Positions 35,625 to 47,413 are shown, counted from the stretch's first letter. The stretch is DNA of 64,000 nt from Cynocephalus volans (GCF_027409185.1 NC_084462.1:22853577-22917576), one strand, 5' to 3'. Translations and numbers: made by a program. The notes: a model not told the origin generated them from the letters alone.

Positions 35625-36340
35625 ATTTTAAAGGAGTATCCATCAGGGTCTAATCGGCAAATAGAACCCACTTTGGTATTTAAATCAAGGGGCTTTGATG
35701 CAGAGACTTGGTTACAGGGTGATGGAGAGACTGAGAAATCATGTGGGAGAATCAGAGATTCACAGTAGCAGGAAGCTGCATCCTTCCAGGCTGGAGGAAC
35801 ACAGGAGAGGTGCTGTCCCTAGGGCTCAAGTCACAGAGAAATGCCATGGTCTTCCCCTGCCTTGAATCTCCAGTCTCCTCTGGGGCCTCTCATCGGCTGA
35901 GCCCCGTGAGCTGGCAGGCAGCCTAGAAAAACAGGGCTGGGGGGCAGGTGGAGGTGGGGGCAGGTGAGCTGTCTCTTGATAAGAAGAATTGGTGGGGTAC
36001 TTCCCACCACCTGGCTGGCTGGCCAAATTCCCACAATGCCTGGCCTCTAAGCAGAATTCCAAAGAGCCCATCCCCTGCTTCTGAACACACCTCTCCCCCA
36101 CAAATGCTCCAAACCACAGACCCTAGCTTTACCTGTGAGACTCGTCCTCCTTCTCTGCCCATCTTCGTGGGAAAACCACAGCTCTGTGTACAGCCACATC
36201 TGGCCTGGTTACATACCCAACAACCCCCTTAGAATTCATGTGGGCTGCTGATGAATGACCCTTAGCCAAACCCAGGCCACATGTTGCTCTGAAGCTATGG
36301 GCATCCTCCCTCAAGACCCTTCCACTCTCCTCCTTGCTTG
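35625..36340. other. MYH16: intron 6, repeat not assigned
   Basis: Segment about 35640-35800 ('gtatccatcagggtctaatc', 'aaatcatgtgggagaatc') looks like an old interspersed repeat, but I cannot name it. The rest shows no exon. Confidence 0.35.
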
Positions 36341-36341
36341 G

Positions 36342-36405
36342 GGCAAGTTCATCCAAATCCACTTTGGAACTACAGGCTGACTGGCTGGAGCTGACATCAA
36401 GAGCT
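36342..36405 (+). pseudogene. MYH16: MYH16 coding exon 7 (64 nt, three lesions)
   Basis: The 64-nt family exon after switch I is recognisable as G-K-F-I-Q-I-H-F-G-T-T-G, a stop, then L-A-G-A-D-I-K-S. It has three independent defects: the acceptor dinucleotide at 36340-36341 is GG in place of AG, an in-frame TGA lies at 36378-36380 (the usual residue is Lys), and the donor at 36406-36407 is AT in place of GT. The Arg of F-I-R-I-H-F-G has become Gln, which fits CpG decay. Confidence 0.88.
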
Positions 36406-36788
36406 ATTAAGTCAGGCCTCTTTCGGAGGGTTCATCCAGGCAGAACCAGCTACATAACTTGTGAGGCCCGGTGCAAAATGAAAATGAGGGGCCTTGTTTA
36501 AAAAATATTGAGAATTTTGAAACAGCAACAGACTAGCCTTATACCAGGTGTGATGCCCTTCTGAGTGTGGCTTGTCATGTGCCCAGGATGCCAGCCCTGC
36601 TCCCAGGCTCCCCTCATTGGTTGGCAGTCGGGCCCCCCTGAGGCTATGTGTCTGGTGGACAGGGAAGAATGGGGCCTACCATGGTGATTGCGCTGGGCTT
36701 TATAGAAAAGGGAGTACTGTTTTGCACAGAACCCTGAACTCCAGGTGGAATGGGTGTGTACTTATCAGCATCTCTGCTGCTCTTTCAG

Positions 36789-36886
36789 ATCTCTTAGAGA
36801 AATCTCCTGTCATCTCACAGCAAACAGCCGAGAGAATCTACCACATTTTCTACAGATTCTCTCTAACAAGAAGCCTGAACTTGTTG
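36789..36886 (+). pseudogene. MYH16: MYH16 coding exon 8 (1-nt frameshift)
   Basis: It encodes L-L-E-K-S, then V-I-S-Q-Q and Y-H-I-F-Y. The family exon is 99 nt and this one is 98. One base (the C of a CAG after TAC at 36851-36853) is missing, so the expected Q-I-L-S-N-K-K-P-E-L is only readable in the next frame. The invariant Arg after E-K-S is Pro. Both splice sites look normal ('ctctttcag', 'gtaaag'). Confidence 0.92.
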
Positions 36887-37994
36887 GTAAAGATCTTTAC
36901 ATCCTTCTCCATGCCCCTGAACTCACTTATCCTCCCTTTTCATTAAAGGTATTTCCATGCGTGAAGGGTCTTGAGTCACCCTGATAATCCCTTGGTTTAG
37001 AGTTTTGTAAATGAGTTACAGGGAACTTCCTCAAAGTTCTACTTGCACATATCCTCATAACAGTCAAAGGAGGCTTACCACCATCGTTGGCCCATTTCAC
37101 AGATGGAGCTTTGGGATGGCTGAGACGTGGGCCTGGGATATGAGGCTTTAGACCCTCCATGTCTTTGACCTGCTGCCTCTGAGCCTGTCGCTAACACAGC
37201 AGCACAGGGGTCTTCCCAGGACCACAGTTAGCCCTGCCAGTGCTTGTATGTGAATTAACAACAGGCTCCCATCCCGGTGAACACAGCCCACACTAGAGGC
37301 TCTTGTGCAAGCACCAACATGCTCAAATGTCCATGACAGAACTGTGCAGGACTAAGGTGGGAGGAGTGATAAAGACTCAGTCTTCCACACACACACCTCC
37401 TAACCCAGCCAGAGATGAGGGCATTGGGCACCATCCCCCACACACAGGTGGGCTTTATTTGTGTTGAACACAGTATACTTTTTAACTAATGGAGGGCATT
37501 TTGAAATTGGGAGACTTCACATAAAAATCCAATTTCCTGGTTTCTCATCGAGTAGCAGAATATCCAGTACCTCTGAGCCTGCCCTCCCACATGGTACTAA
37601 TCAGGGCGGCTGAGTGGTGGTGGCCCCTCTGGCTGGAGCTCAAGCTCTCCTGTGCACCACACTCCCCACCAAGCCCTATTGCCTCCTTACACTGGAGCAG
37701 AGTGGCAGCCACCATTTATCTTCCTTCTGTGGTTTTTCTCTACATAGAAAAACTATGGAAGAGATAAAAAGAAAGGAAAACATTTTTTGTATCTGTGTCT
37801 CTTCAAAAAGTAAAAAAAACAGACCAAGAGGGGCACACATCTGAAGAAAAACAGAAGCGGTCATATTTCTTTGTAAAAGCAACAACACTCCCTGTGTATT
37901 ACATGCAAGTGATTGAATTGCCTGCTGCAGGCATCATGTTACCTTCTGCATTCGAGTGTAACCCACTGTTTATAGGAGAGGAAGAAGAAAAATA

Positions 37995-38240
37995 AGAATT
38001 TATTCCCCCAAAATTTTCTGGGCACCTACTAGGTGCCAGGTACTGAGCCAAGTGACAGAGGACACAGATGAGTTCTTGTGACCCTCTTGCCACTCTAAAG
38101 CTCTTTGTGTGACTGTGTTCCACTCCCTCTGTGACTCTGGGTGATCCCAGAGGGCAGGAGCCATGTCTTATTCACTACTATAACCCCCACGATACATACC
38201 ATCATGCCTGGCATGTAAGAGGCATTTAGAGATTTTGGTT
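37995..38240. repeat. L2-type fragments, intron 8
   Basis: 'tgggcacctactaggtgcca' (about 38017-38036) and 'agagggcaggagccatgtct' followed by 'catgcctggcatgtaagagg' are typical of the L2 3' region. Copies are short and diverged. Confidence 0.5.
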
Positions 38241-38304
38241 AGATATGAAAGAGAAGAAAACCACATATCACCAAGCTGCTAACCTGCTTTGCTGCTCTTG
38301 GCAG

Positions 38305-38408
38305 AGAGTTTGCTGCTGATCCCCAACCCTAAGGAATACCACTGGGTGAGCCAAGGAGTCACCGTGGTGGATAACATGGACAATGGGGAGGAGAGGCAGA
38401 TCACAGAC
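38305..38408 (+). pseudogene. MYH16: MYH16 coding exon 9 (104 nt, intact frame)
   Basis: Exactly the family length, with good acceptor ('ctcttggcag') and donor ('gtgagt'). It reads L-L-L-I-P-N-P-K-E-Y-H-W-V-S-Q-G and ends D-N-G-E-E-R-Q-I-T-D. No stop or shift. Confidence 0.93.
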
Positions 38409-38869
38409 GTGAGTGGGTGGTGTGGCTGGCGAAGGATGGGAACTCTGGGGCCCTGCATGCACGACCGCCAGGATGGGGGTGGAGATGAGGGCCCACTCAG
38501 AGCTGTCAACAGCAGCCCAGATTCTTCCCTGGAGATTTCCAGGGCTGCAGTTTGCATTTATGCTAAGGTCGTTGTAGCAAGCAGAGTTGCTCTTTTCAGA
38601 GTTGGACTAGAATGCATAGGGACTTAAGGGGCCATCTACCCCATGCAACTTTTCCTCTTCCCCAGCCCTGCTAGAAGTGGCTCTCTCTTCCTCCCAGTCC
38701 CCACTGTATTCTGTCTCCTTCCCTTATGAGCACTTGTGACTTCTGTTAGACTTATTTGTGCACTAGGCCCTCTCTCCTCTTTGACAGCAGAATCAGTTCC
38801 TGGTTCATTTTTGCCTTCTCCTCTCCCAGGACCTAGTATGATGCCTTAACAATAACAATGGTAATAATA

Positions 38870-39015
38870 ATAATAATACCTCCCCTTATTTGGCCACTTA
38901 CTATGTGTCAAGCACTGGACTAAACATTTTACACATCGTTCTGATCTATCCTTACAACCACATACTATCTCATTTAGCAGATGGCTAAACAGAAGTCAGG
39001 GAGGTTAAATAAATA
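38870..39015 (+). repeat. MIR SINE, intron 9
   Basis: 'cttactatgtgtcaagcact', 'actaaacattttacacatcg' and 'agaagtcagggaggttaaat' form a MIR 5' half and core. Confidence 0.75.
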
Positions 39016-39193
39016 AAATGACTATATTGCAGAGCACCTGGTCTGGGCTCCTTGGAGGAAAACAGACCTCTCCCTGATCGGGGTGTGTCTGATTCCAGAG
39101 CCCACACCCTGCCACAGTGGCAGTCCTTGGCTTCCACCACATGGGATGAGAAGCCAGGAGTCGCTTGGCTTTCTCCTCCCTGTTGTTTTGCAG

Positions 39194-39332
39194 GAAGGCT
39201 TTGATGTGCTGGACTTCACCGCCAAGGAGAAGATTGGCATTTATAAGTTGACTGTGGGCATCATGCACTTTGGGAACATGAAGTTTAAGTAGAAACCCAC
39301 GGAGGAGCAAGCTGAAGTGGACGCCACTGAGG
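39194..39332 (+). pseudogene. MYH16: MYH16 coding exon 10 (stop TAG)
   Basis: Family length of 139 nt, with acceptor 'ttttgcag' and donor 'gtatgt'. It reads F-D-V-L, then K-I-G-I-Y-K-L-T and M-H-F-G-N-M-K-F-K, a stop, then K-P. The stop TAG at 39290-39292 stands where the family has Gln (CAG to TAG). Confidence 0.94.
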
Positions 39333-39727
39333 GTATGTGTTGGGTTGGGGCTGTTCAGGGACAAGGGAGCCAACGGTGGAAGTTCCCTACTCTCTGGGGC
39401 TTTGTGTTCATTTCAGAGACAGGCCAGGTATTCTCAGGCTCTGTGGTGGCTGTAAACAAAGCACGTTCCTTGGATGTTCAGACATCGATCTTCTTGGAGA
39501 GGCACAATAGAGAGTTAGAGATGTGATTTTGGCTTCTATACCCTGCTTTGCCACTTGGCCTTGAGCAAGTGTGGAAACCACCTCAGATCTTTGTTTTCTC
39601 ATTGGCAAAATGGGGTCTCCTCCACCACCCCTTCCCCCCATCCCCAAGCCACAATAGATGGTGCTGGGTTTCTGCTGGACATGGCACCATCTTCCCTTCA
39701 CTCCCCTGTTTTTCCATCCGGACTCAG

Positions 39728-40011
39728 TGGCTGACAGAGTTGCCCATCTCATGGGTCTCAATTCTGGCTAACTCCAGAAGGGTATCACCAGGCCTTGGGT
39801 CAAAGTGCCTTGGGTCAAAGTAGGCAATGAGTTTGTGCAAAAGGGCCAGAACATGGAACAGTGCAACAACTCCATTGGGGCTCTGGGCAAGGCTGTCTAT
39901 GATGAGATGTTCAAGTGGCTGGTGGTCAGGATCAACAAGACCTTGGACACCAAGCTAGAGAGGCAGTTCTTCATTGGGGTGCTGGACATCGCCGGCTTTG
40001 AGATCTTCCAG
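39728..40011 (+). pseudogene. MYH16: MYH16 coding exon 11 (stop TAA, 15-bp duplication, switch II)
   Basis: One 284-nt block covers what are two exons (119 and 150 nt) in standard sarcomeric genes, plus 15 nt. The extra 15 nt are a tandem copy of 'ccttgggtcaaagtg' (39793-39807 and 39808-39822), which keeps the frame. A TAA at 39769-39771 follows L-N-S-G, at a usual Glu. Switch [10 protein letters not shown], is intact. Acceptor 'cggactcag' and donor 'gtgtgt' are present. The Arg of P-R-V-K-V has become Trp. Confidence 0.93.
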
Positions 40012-40289
40012 GTGTGTGTGGCCTCAGGTTTGGTTTCTTCTTTGGGGTGGCTGTTCTCCTTTTATAAGCTGCTTTTCATCCTGGTTCTGCTCTTCCTCAC
40101 CTTGGGCCTGGGGCAGGCCAATCTCAGTCGACCACTGGATCGCTGACTTTTGGACTCCAGAAATTTCCATTTTCATTTCTATGGTGCCAACTCATAAATA
40201 ATGGTGTGAACCTAATGAATAGAATGAGTAGTGTGCCAAAGCCAGCCTGTACAGGCTCATGAGAGTTGATTGTTAAATTTTGGGGAATT

Positions 40290-40472
40290 TCAGGAATTTT
40301 GTGAGCCAGTTGACATCATACTGATAGCTTAAAATCGGCCACAGTGTGAATATTTACACCATGGAAATTGGCAAACCCACAAATCAGAGGTTTTTGTTTT
40401 GTTTTGTTTTTAAAGAGATTTGTTTTTAGAGCTGATTTACCAGCACATTACTGGTAGCCTTTCACTCCTTTT
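40290..40472 (+). repeat. medium-copy repeat X, copy 2
   Basis: 'ggccacagtgtgaatattta', 'caccatggaaattggcaaac', 'cacattactggtagccttt' and a run of T. It shares words with copy 1 (28835-28965) and copy 3 (54180-54310). It ends at the point where L1 copy B inserted. Confidence 0.6.
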
Positions 40473-40489
40473 AAATAAAAAGGCTTGTA

Positions 40490-42162
40490 GATGGCGGTGG
40501 CTGTGGCAGCTGGCGCGGAGTAGCTGAGGTGGAAAAGGCGGCCACTGGGCCTTCGGCAGCCGGGAAACTTGTGGGCCTTCCTCTTGCTGTCTCTTAAGGG
40601 AGGACCGCTGCTGGTGGCTGGTCGTGGGGGCTGACCACCACTTTGCCCTTGGCAGGAGAGGCTGCCTCATTTACAGGCAAAAGCTTTGAAGTATGGGGCA
40701 GGAAAAGAACTGTTTCTTAGCTGCAAAAGCGAGTCTCTAAACAGGGAACACGGCGCCAGGGCTGCGGTTGACGCTGCCAGGATCCCAGAGGCCAGGGCCG
40801 CACTGAAGGCAGGCAGCTGCCCTATTCAGGATTCGAGGTTTCAGGCCGGCATAAAAAAAGATTCCTGAGAGCACCCGAGCAGCGCCGCAGGACTGAGTGA
40901 GCAGCCCGAGGCAGCAGCGGCCAAGAACGAGGACGGTGATGACGCAGAGGCAGAGAGGGAGCCGCTCAACCCGGCACAGCCCTGTGAGTGACCCCCGGTC
41001 TGGCCCTGCTCAGGGGGCGGATGCCCGCTTGGCTTCCGCCTGCCCCACCAGGCAACTCACCGGCCCCAGGGCTGCCTCCATTTTCTCAGGTAGTGACGGC
41101 TCCAGCCCGGCTTGGCCAAGCCTGTCCTCCTCGCCCAGCTCGGCTCCTCACTGAGCCTTCCCACTTGCTTGCCCCGGCACAGGGCTTCCCGGAGCCTGCG
41201 GGCCGGCCTCCCCTCCCACTCCCTCCGCAGTTCTCTGGCAGGGCTGGTGGTGTGGGGCATCCCCAGCCAGCGTCGGGAGGGCAAGGAAGTGCGGGCTGGG
41301 CTGACTGTCACTCCACCGCACCCTGGGCTCCGGCCCCCAGTAAACTTCCTGTTACCAGGAGGCAGATACCATCTCTGCGGCCAACAGTTCGGAAAAACGC
41401 CTAACCGATTTCTGGTTAGGAATAGTGTGGTCAGAGAGTTCCCGAGTTCGCTTGAACCTGCCAGAGAGCTGACTGCAGGCGGGCACCGGACTCGGTCCGC
41501 ACCAGGGGGATTCAAAGGTGAACCATGTGCTGCAGGCTCTTCCCCCGAGGAGCTCACACTCTGGTGTGGGAGATAAGACAAGTACACAAATAACCGCAAT
41601 ACCAGGAAGAAGGTGATAAGTCCCGAGAAAGATCTACACAGTGCTACAAAGGCACCCAGAGCGACCGGTCATCTGCGCCTAGCAGAAACTTGGTAGACTT
41701 CCTGGGTGAGGTGGTGCCGAGCAGGGTCTTGAAGGCCCAGCTGATAGACGAGGGCTGCAGAAGACACATCCCAACGAAGCCCAGTGTGCAGAGAGCGGGG
41801 AGACATCTGGCTAGGGAGGCGGAGACTCGACAGAAACCACACACCCTATGGGGTTGCCACTGCGTGATCCAATAGCCCAGGCCAGAGTGCACGGAACAGG
41901 GAGAAGTCCTGTACAGGAAGTGGAAGCTCAGCAGAGACCACACACCCTGCGGTACCGCCCCGTGATCCAGCAGCCCAGCAGAGTCCAAGCTGACCAGAGA
42001 GGTGGCTCCCCGGAGAGACTCAAGACCCGAGGCAACCACACACACAAGGCACTAGAGGCCAACTGAGCAGTCATGGAGGTAGCCATACCAAATTGGCAAC
42101 CACAGCAACATCTTAGTTAGTCAATAGTCACAAACCGGTCGACTGTGAAACCCCCTGCCACA
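40490..42162 (+). promoter_or_regulatory. L1 copy B 5' UTR
   Basis: A G+C- and CpG-rich leader with a YY1-like GATGGCGG at the very start. Segment about 41541-41800 resembles the old repeat at 5690-6045 in this window ('gacttcctgggtgaggtgg', 'gggtcttgaagg'), so it may have been captured. Two related 60-bp units occur at about 41825-41885 and 41925-41990 (both with 'ccacacaccct' and 'cgtgatcca'). From about 41942 it matches copy A. Confidence 0.7.
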
Positions 42163-43144
42163 ATGAATAAACATCAAAAAAAAGATACTAGAAATACAAA
42201 AAATCAAGAAAGTACACCACCAAAAGTTAATAAATCTCAAACTCTAGATCCTATAGAACAAGAAGCCCTTGAAATGACCGACAAGGAATTTCAAGTGATA
42301 ATTCTAAGGAAACTGAGTGAGATACAAGAAAACTCAGCTAGACATCATGATGAAACGAGGAAAAGTATACAGGACCCGAAAGAGGAAATGTACAAGGAAA
42401 TCAATGTCCTGGAAAAAAATGTAGCAGAGCTTGCTGAACTGAAGAAGTTATTCAGCGAAATAAAAAACACAACGGAGAGTTTAACCAGCAGGCTTGTCGA
42501 AGTTGAAGAGAGAACCACTGAACTTGAAGATGGGCTGTTTGAAATAACACAAGCAGACAAAAAAAAAAGAAAAAAGAATCAAAGACATTGAAGAAAATCT
42601 GAGAGAGATATCAGACAACCTTAAGCGCTCAAATATCCAAGTCATGGGTATCCCAGAAGGGGAGGAAAACGGCGATTGCATTGAAAATATATTCAACAAA
42701 ATAGTGGCAGAAAACTTCCCAGGTATAGGAAAAATCACAGATCTTTAGATCCAGGAAGCTCAACGATCTCCAAACGTATTCAACCCAAAAAGGCCCTCTC
42801 CAAGACATGTTATAGTCAAATTGACAAAACTCAGAGACAAAGAGAGAATCTTAAAAGCTGCAAGAGAGAAGCGTCAAATCACCTATAAGGAAGCCCCAAT
42901 CAGGCTAACATCAGACTTTTCATCACAAACCCTAAAAGCTAGAAAGGAATGGGATGATATATTCAAAATACTAAAAGACAAAGATTGCCAGCCAAGAATA
43001 CTCTACCCTGCAAGGCTATAATTCCAAAATGAAGGGCAAATAGTATATTTCTCAGACAAACAAAAACTGCGGGAGTTCACTACCACACGACCACCCTTAC
43101 AAGAAATCCTCAAGGGAGTACTGGGTTTGGTTCCTGAAAAATAA
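42163..43144 (+). pseudogene. L1 copy B ORF1 remnant
   Basis: ATG at 42163 and an expected stop TAA at 43142-43144. The N-terminal coiled-coil part is open to about 42590, where an A-rich run shifts the frame. Further in, a TAG at 42746-42748 and a TAA at 43019-43021 break it again. The RRM-containing C-terminal half (42821-43021) is easy to recognise. Confidence 0.9.
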
Positions 43145-43331
43145 CTACCACTGCCATAAAAACCCAAGAAAAATCAAAACCCACTAGTATAATAAAAATG
43201 GCATTCATGAAGAGAAAACAAACAAACAAAAACACTATCTACAACCTAAGGAACCAACAAACACAGAAACCAAACAGTAAATCAGAAAGCAAGGAACAAA
43301 AAACACCTAAGACAACCAAACAACCAATAAA

Positions 43332-46300
43332 ATGCTAGGAATAAATCAACACCTTTCAATAACAACTCTTAATGTTAAAGGCTTAAATTCCCCAATGAAA
43401 AGACACAGACTGGCTGACTGGATCAAAAAGCAGGACCCACTATATGCTGCCTACAAGAGACCCACCTCACCCATAAAGATTCACACAGACTAAGAGTGAA
43501 AGGATGGAAAAAGATTTACCATGCAAACAGAAAAGAAAAACGAGCTGGAGTAGCTATTCTTATATTTGACAAAATAGACTTTAAACTAAAAACCATAAAA
43601 AGAGACAATGAGGGACACTACTTAATGATAAAAGGACTGATCCATCAAGAAGACATAACAATCATAAATATGTAAGCACCCAATGTTGGAGCAGCCAGAT
43701 TTATAAAACAAACTCTATTAGACCTAAAGAAGGAAATAGACACAATACCATAATAGCAGGGGACCTGAACACCCCACTGTCAATATTGGACAGATCATCT
43801 AGGCAAAGAATTAGTAGAGAAACACAAGATCTAAACAATACTCTAGACCAATTGGAATTGGCAGATATCTACAGAACATTCCATCCAACAACCTCAGAAT
43901 ATTCATTCTTCTCATCAGCACATGGATCGTTTTCCAGGATAGATCACATTTTAGGTCACAAATCAAGTCCCAATAAATTCAAAAAAAATTGGAATTATCC
44001 CATGTATTTTCTCAGACCACAATGGGTTAAAACTAGAAATTAATAACAAATGAAACTCTGGAAACTATACAAACACATGGAAATTAAACAGCATTCTACT
44101 TAATGACATATGGGTCCAAGAAGAAATCAAGCAGGAAATCAAAAAATTTATTGAAACTAATGAAAATAATGATACATCATACCAAAACCTGTGGGATACT
44201 GCAAAAGCAGGATTGAGGGGGAAATTTATTGCATTAAATGCTGACCTCAGAAGAATGGAAAGATGGCACGTGAACAACCTAACACTTCACCTTAAAGATC
44301 TAGAAAAACAAGAACAATCCAAACCTAAAGTTAGCAGACAGAAAGAAATCATTAAGATCAGAGCAGAACTTAATGAAATTGAAACCCAAAAAACAATACA
44401 AAAGATCAATGAATCAAAAAGTTGGTTTTTTGAAAAGATAAATAAAATTGACAAACCATTAGCATGGCTAACAAAAAAAAGAAGAAAGAAGATTCAAATA
44501 ACAAAAATGAGAAATGAAAAAGGCGATATTACAACTGATTCATCTGAAATACAAGGAATCATTCGAGACTACTATAAACAACTATACGCCAACAAATTTG
44601 AAAATCTGGAGGAAATGGATAAATTTCTGGACACACACAAGCTCCCAAAACTGAACCATGAAGATGTAGAAAATTTGAACAGACCAATAACAATAAAGGA
44701 GATTGAAGCTGTTATCAGAAGGCTCCCAACAAAGAAAAGCCCAGGACCAGATGGATTCACAGCACAATTTTACCAAACATTCAAAGAGGAATTGACACCG
44801 ATTCTTTACAAACTATTCCAAAAGATTGAAATGGATGCAAATCTCCCAAACTCATTCTATGAAGCAAACATCATCCTGATACCAAAACCAGGTAAAGATA
44901 TAACCAAAAAAGAAAACTACAGGCCGATATCCTTGATGAATATAGATGCAAAAATCCTCACTAAAATACTAGCAAACAGAATACAGGAACACATACGTAA
45001 AACTATTCACCACGATCAAGTGGGATTCATCCCAGGGATGCAAGGTTGGTTCAACATATGCAAATCAATAAATGTGATACACCATATTAATAAAGTCAAA
45101 CACAAGGACCATATGATCATCTCTATAGATGCTGAAAAGCATTTGATAAAATTCAGCACTCATACATGACAAAGACCCTCTATAAGTTAGGTATAGAGGG
45201 AAAGTATCTCAACATAATTAAAGCCATATATGACAAGCCCACTGCCAATATCATCCTGAATGGGGAAAAGCTGAAAGCTTTTCCTTTAAGAACAGGAACT
45301 AGACAAGGATGCCCACTCTCACCACTCCTATTCAACATAGTGTTGGAAGTACTAGCCAGAGCAATCAGAGAAGAGAAGGAAATAAAGGGCATCCAGATTG
45401 GAAAAGATGAAGTCAAACTGTCCCTGTTTGCAGATGACATGATCCTATATATCGAACAGCCTAAAACCTCTACAAAAAAACTGCTGGAATTGATAAATGA
45501 TTTCAGCACAGTAGCAGGATACAAAATCAACACACAAAAATCAGTAGCATTTCTTTTCTCCAATAGTGAACATGCAGAACGAGAAATCAAGAAAGCCTGC
45601 CCATTTACAATAGCCACAAAGAAAAAAAAAAAAAACTTAGGAATTGAGTTAACCAAGGATGTGAAAAATCTCTATAATGAGAACTACAAACCACTGCTGA
45701 GAGAAATTAGAGAGGATACAAGAAGATGGAAAGATATCCTATGCTCTTGGATTGGAAGAATCAACATAGTGAAAATGTCCATACTACCCAAAGTCATATA
45801 CAAATTCAATGCAATCCCCATCAAAATTCCAATGACATTTTTCTCAGAAATGGAAAGAACTATCCAGACATTTATATGGAATAACAAAAGACCACACATA
45901 GCCAAAGCAACGCTGAGCAAAAAAAATAAAGCTGGAGGCATAACACTACCTGACTTTAAGCTATACTACAAAGCTATAATAACCAAAATAGTATGGTACT
46001 GGCATAAAAACAGACAAACTGATCAATGGAATAGAATAGAGAATCCAGAAATCAACCCACACACTTACTGCCATCTGATTTTTGACAAAGGCACCAAGCC
46101 TATTCACTGGGGAAGGGACTGCCTCTTCAGCAAATGGTGCTGGGATAACTGGATATCTATATGCAGGAGAATGAAAATAGACCCATACCTCTCACCATAC
46201 ACGAAAGTCAACTCAAAATGGATTAAGGATTTAAATATACACCCTGAAACAATAAAACTTCTTAAAGAAAACATAGGAGAAACACTTCAGGAAATAGGAC

Positions 46301-47158
46301 TGGGCATAGACTTCATGAATACGACCCCAAAAGCCTGGGCAACCAAAGGAAAAATAAACAAATGGGATTATATCAAACTAAAAAGCTTCTGCACAGCAAA
46401 AGAAACAATTAACAGCGTTAAAAGACAACCAACAGAGTGAGAGAAAATGTTTGCAAAATATACATCTGACAAAGGATTAATATCCAGAATATATAAGGAA
46501 CTCAAACAACTTTACAAGAAAAAAACAAGCAACCCAATTAAAAAATGGGCCAAAGAGAAAGTAGGCATTTCTCTAAGGAAGATATACAAATGGCCAACAG
46601 ACATATGAAAAAATGCTCAACATCACTCAGTATCCAGGAATTGCAAATCAAAACTACACTGAGATACCATCTAACCCCAGTTAGGATGGCTAAAATCCAA
46701 AAGACTCTGAATGATAAATGCTGGCGAGGTTGCAGAGAAAAAGGAACTCTTATACATTGTTTGTGGGACTGCAAAATGGTGCAGGCTCTATGGAAAACGG
46801 TATGGAGGTTCCTCAAACAATTGCAGATAGATCTACCATACGACCCAGCTATCCCACTGCTGGGAATATACCCAGAGGAATGGAAATCATCAAGTCGAAG
46901 GTATACCTGTTCCCCAATGTTTATTGTAGCACTCTTACAATAGCCAAGAGTTGGAACCAGCCCAAATGTCCATCATCGGATGAGTGGATACGGAAAATGT
47001 GGTACATCTACACGATGGAATACTACTCAGCTATGAAAACGAATGAAATACTACCATTTGCAACAACATGGATGGACCCTGAGAGAATTATATTAAGTGA
47101 AACGAGTCAGGCACAGAAAGAGAAATACCACATGTTCTCACTTATTGGTGGGAGCTAA
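43332..47158 (+). pseudogene. L1 copy B ORF2 remnant (endonuclease, reverse transcriptase)
   Basis: ATG at 43332 and natural stop at 47156-47158, 3827 bp in all. The first break is near 43437, where copy A has one extra base. Others occur near 43673 (TAA), 44040, 45165 and 46438 (TGA). Two long open parts remain, 44213-45169 and 45166-46440. The reverse-transcriptase F-A-D-D motif is present at about 45428-45440. The C-terminal cysteine-rich part follows at 46700-46950. Confidence 0.93.
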
Positions 47159-47159
47159 A

Positions 47160-47413
47160 AATTAATATATAAATTCACACACACACACACAAAAAAAAAA
47201 AAAAAAACTGGGGTGGGGGTGGGAAGAAGATATAACAACCACAATTACTTGAAGTTGATACGACAAGCAAACAGAAAGGACATTGTTGGGGGAGAGGGAG
47301 GAGAGGGAGGAGGGAGGGAGGATTTGGTAAGGGGCAACAATAATCAACCACAATGTATATCGACAAAATAAAAGTTTAAAAAAAAATTAATAAATAATAA
47401 ATAAATAAAATAA
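47160..47413 (+). repeat. L1 copy B 3' UTR with G-rich purine tract
   Basis: A CA/A-rich block (47177-47207) is followed by G runs ('ggggtgggggtggg' at 47210-47223, and the gggagagggaggagaggg stretch from 47290). Four or more G triplets close together could form a G-quadruplex, a known feature of L1 3' UTRs. It ends in 'aataaaag' and an A-rich tail. Confidence 0.8.

Larger units (their letters stand above)
40490..47413 (+). mobile_element. full-length L1, copy B
   Basis: A 6.92-kb L1 in sense orientation inside the intron between MYH16 coding exons 11 and 12. A 17-bp target-site duplication (aaataaaaaggcttgta) flanks it at 40473-40489 and 47414-47430. It starts with gatggcgg, a YY1-like site typical of L1 5' ends, has a 1.67-kb leader, ORF1 and ORF2 with frameshifts and stops, and a 3' UTR with a CA block, G-rich purine tract and A-rich tail. 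Both ORFs are broken, so it is not active. It enlarges the host intron to about 7.9 kb. Confidence 0.95.

Noticed and set aside
41057-41599. Open frames of 138-180 residues on both strands
   Set aside because: They fall in the CpG-rich leader of L1 copy B; open by base composition.
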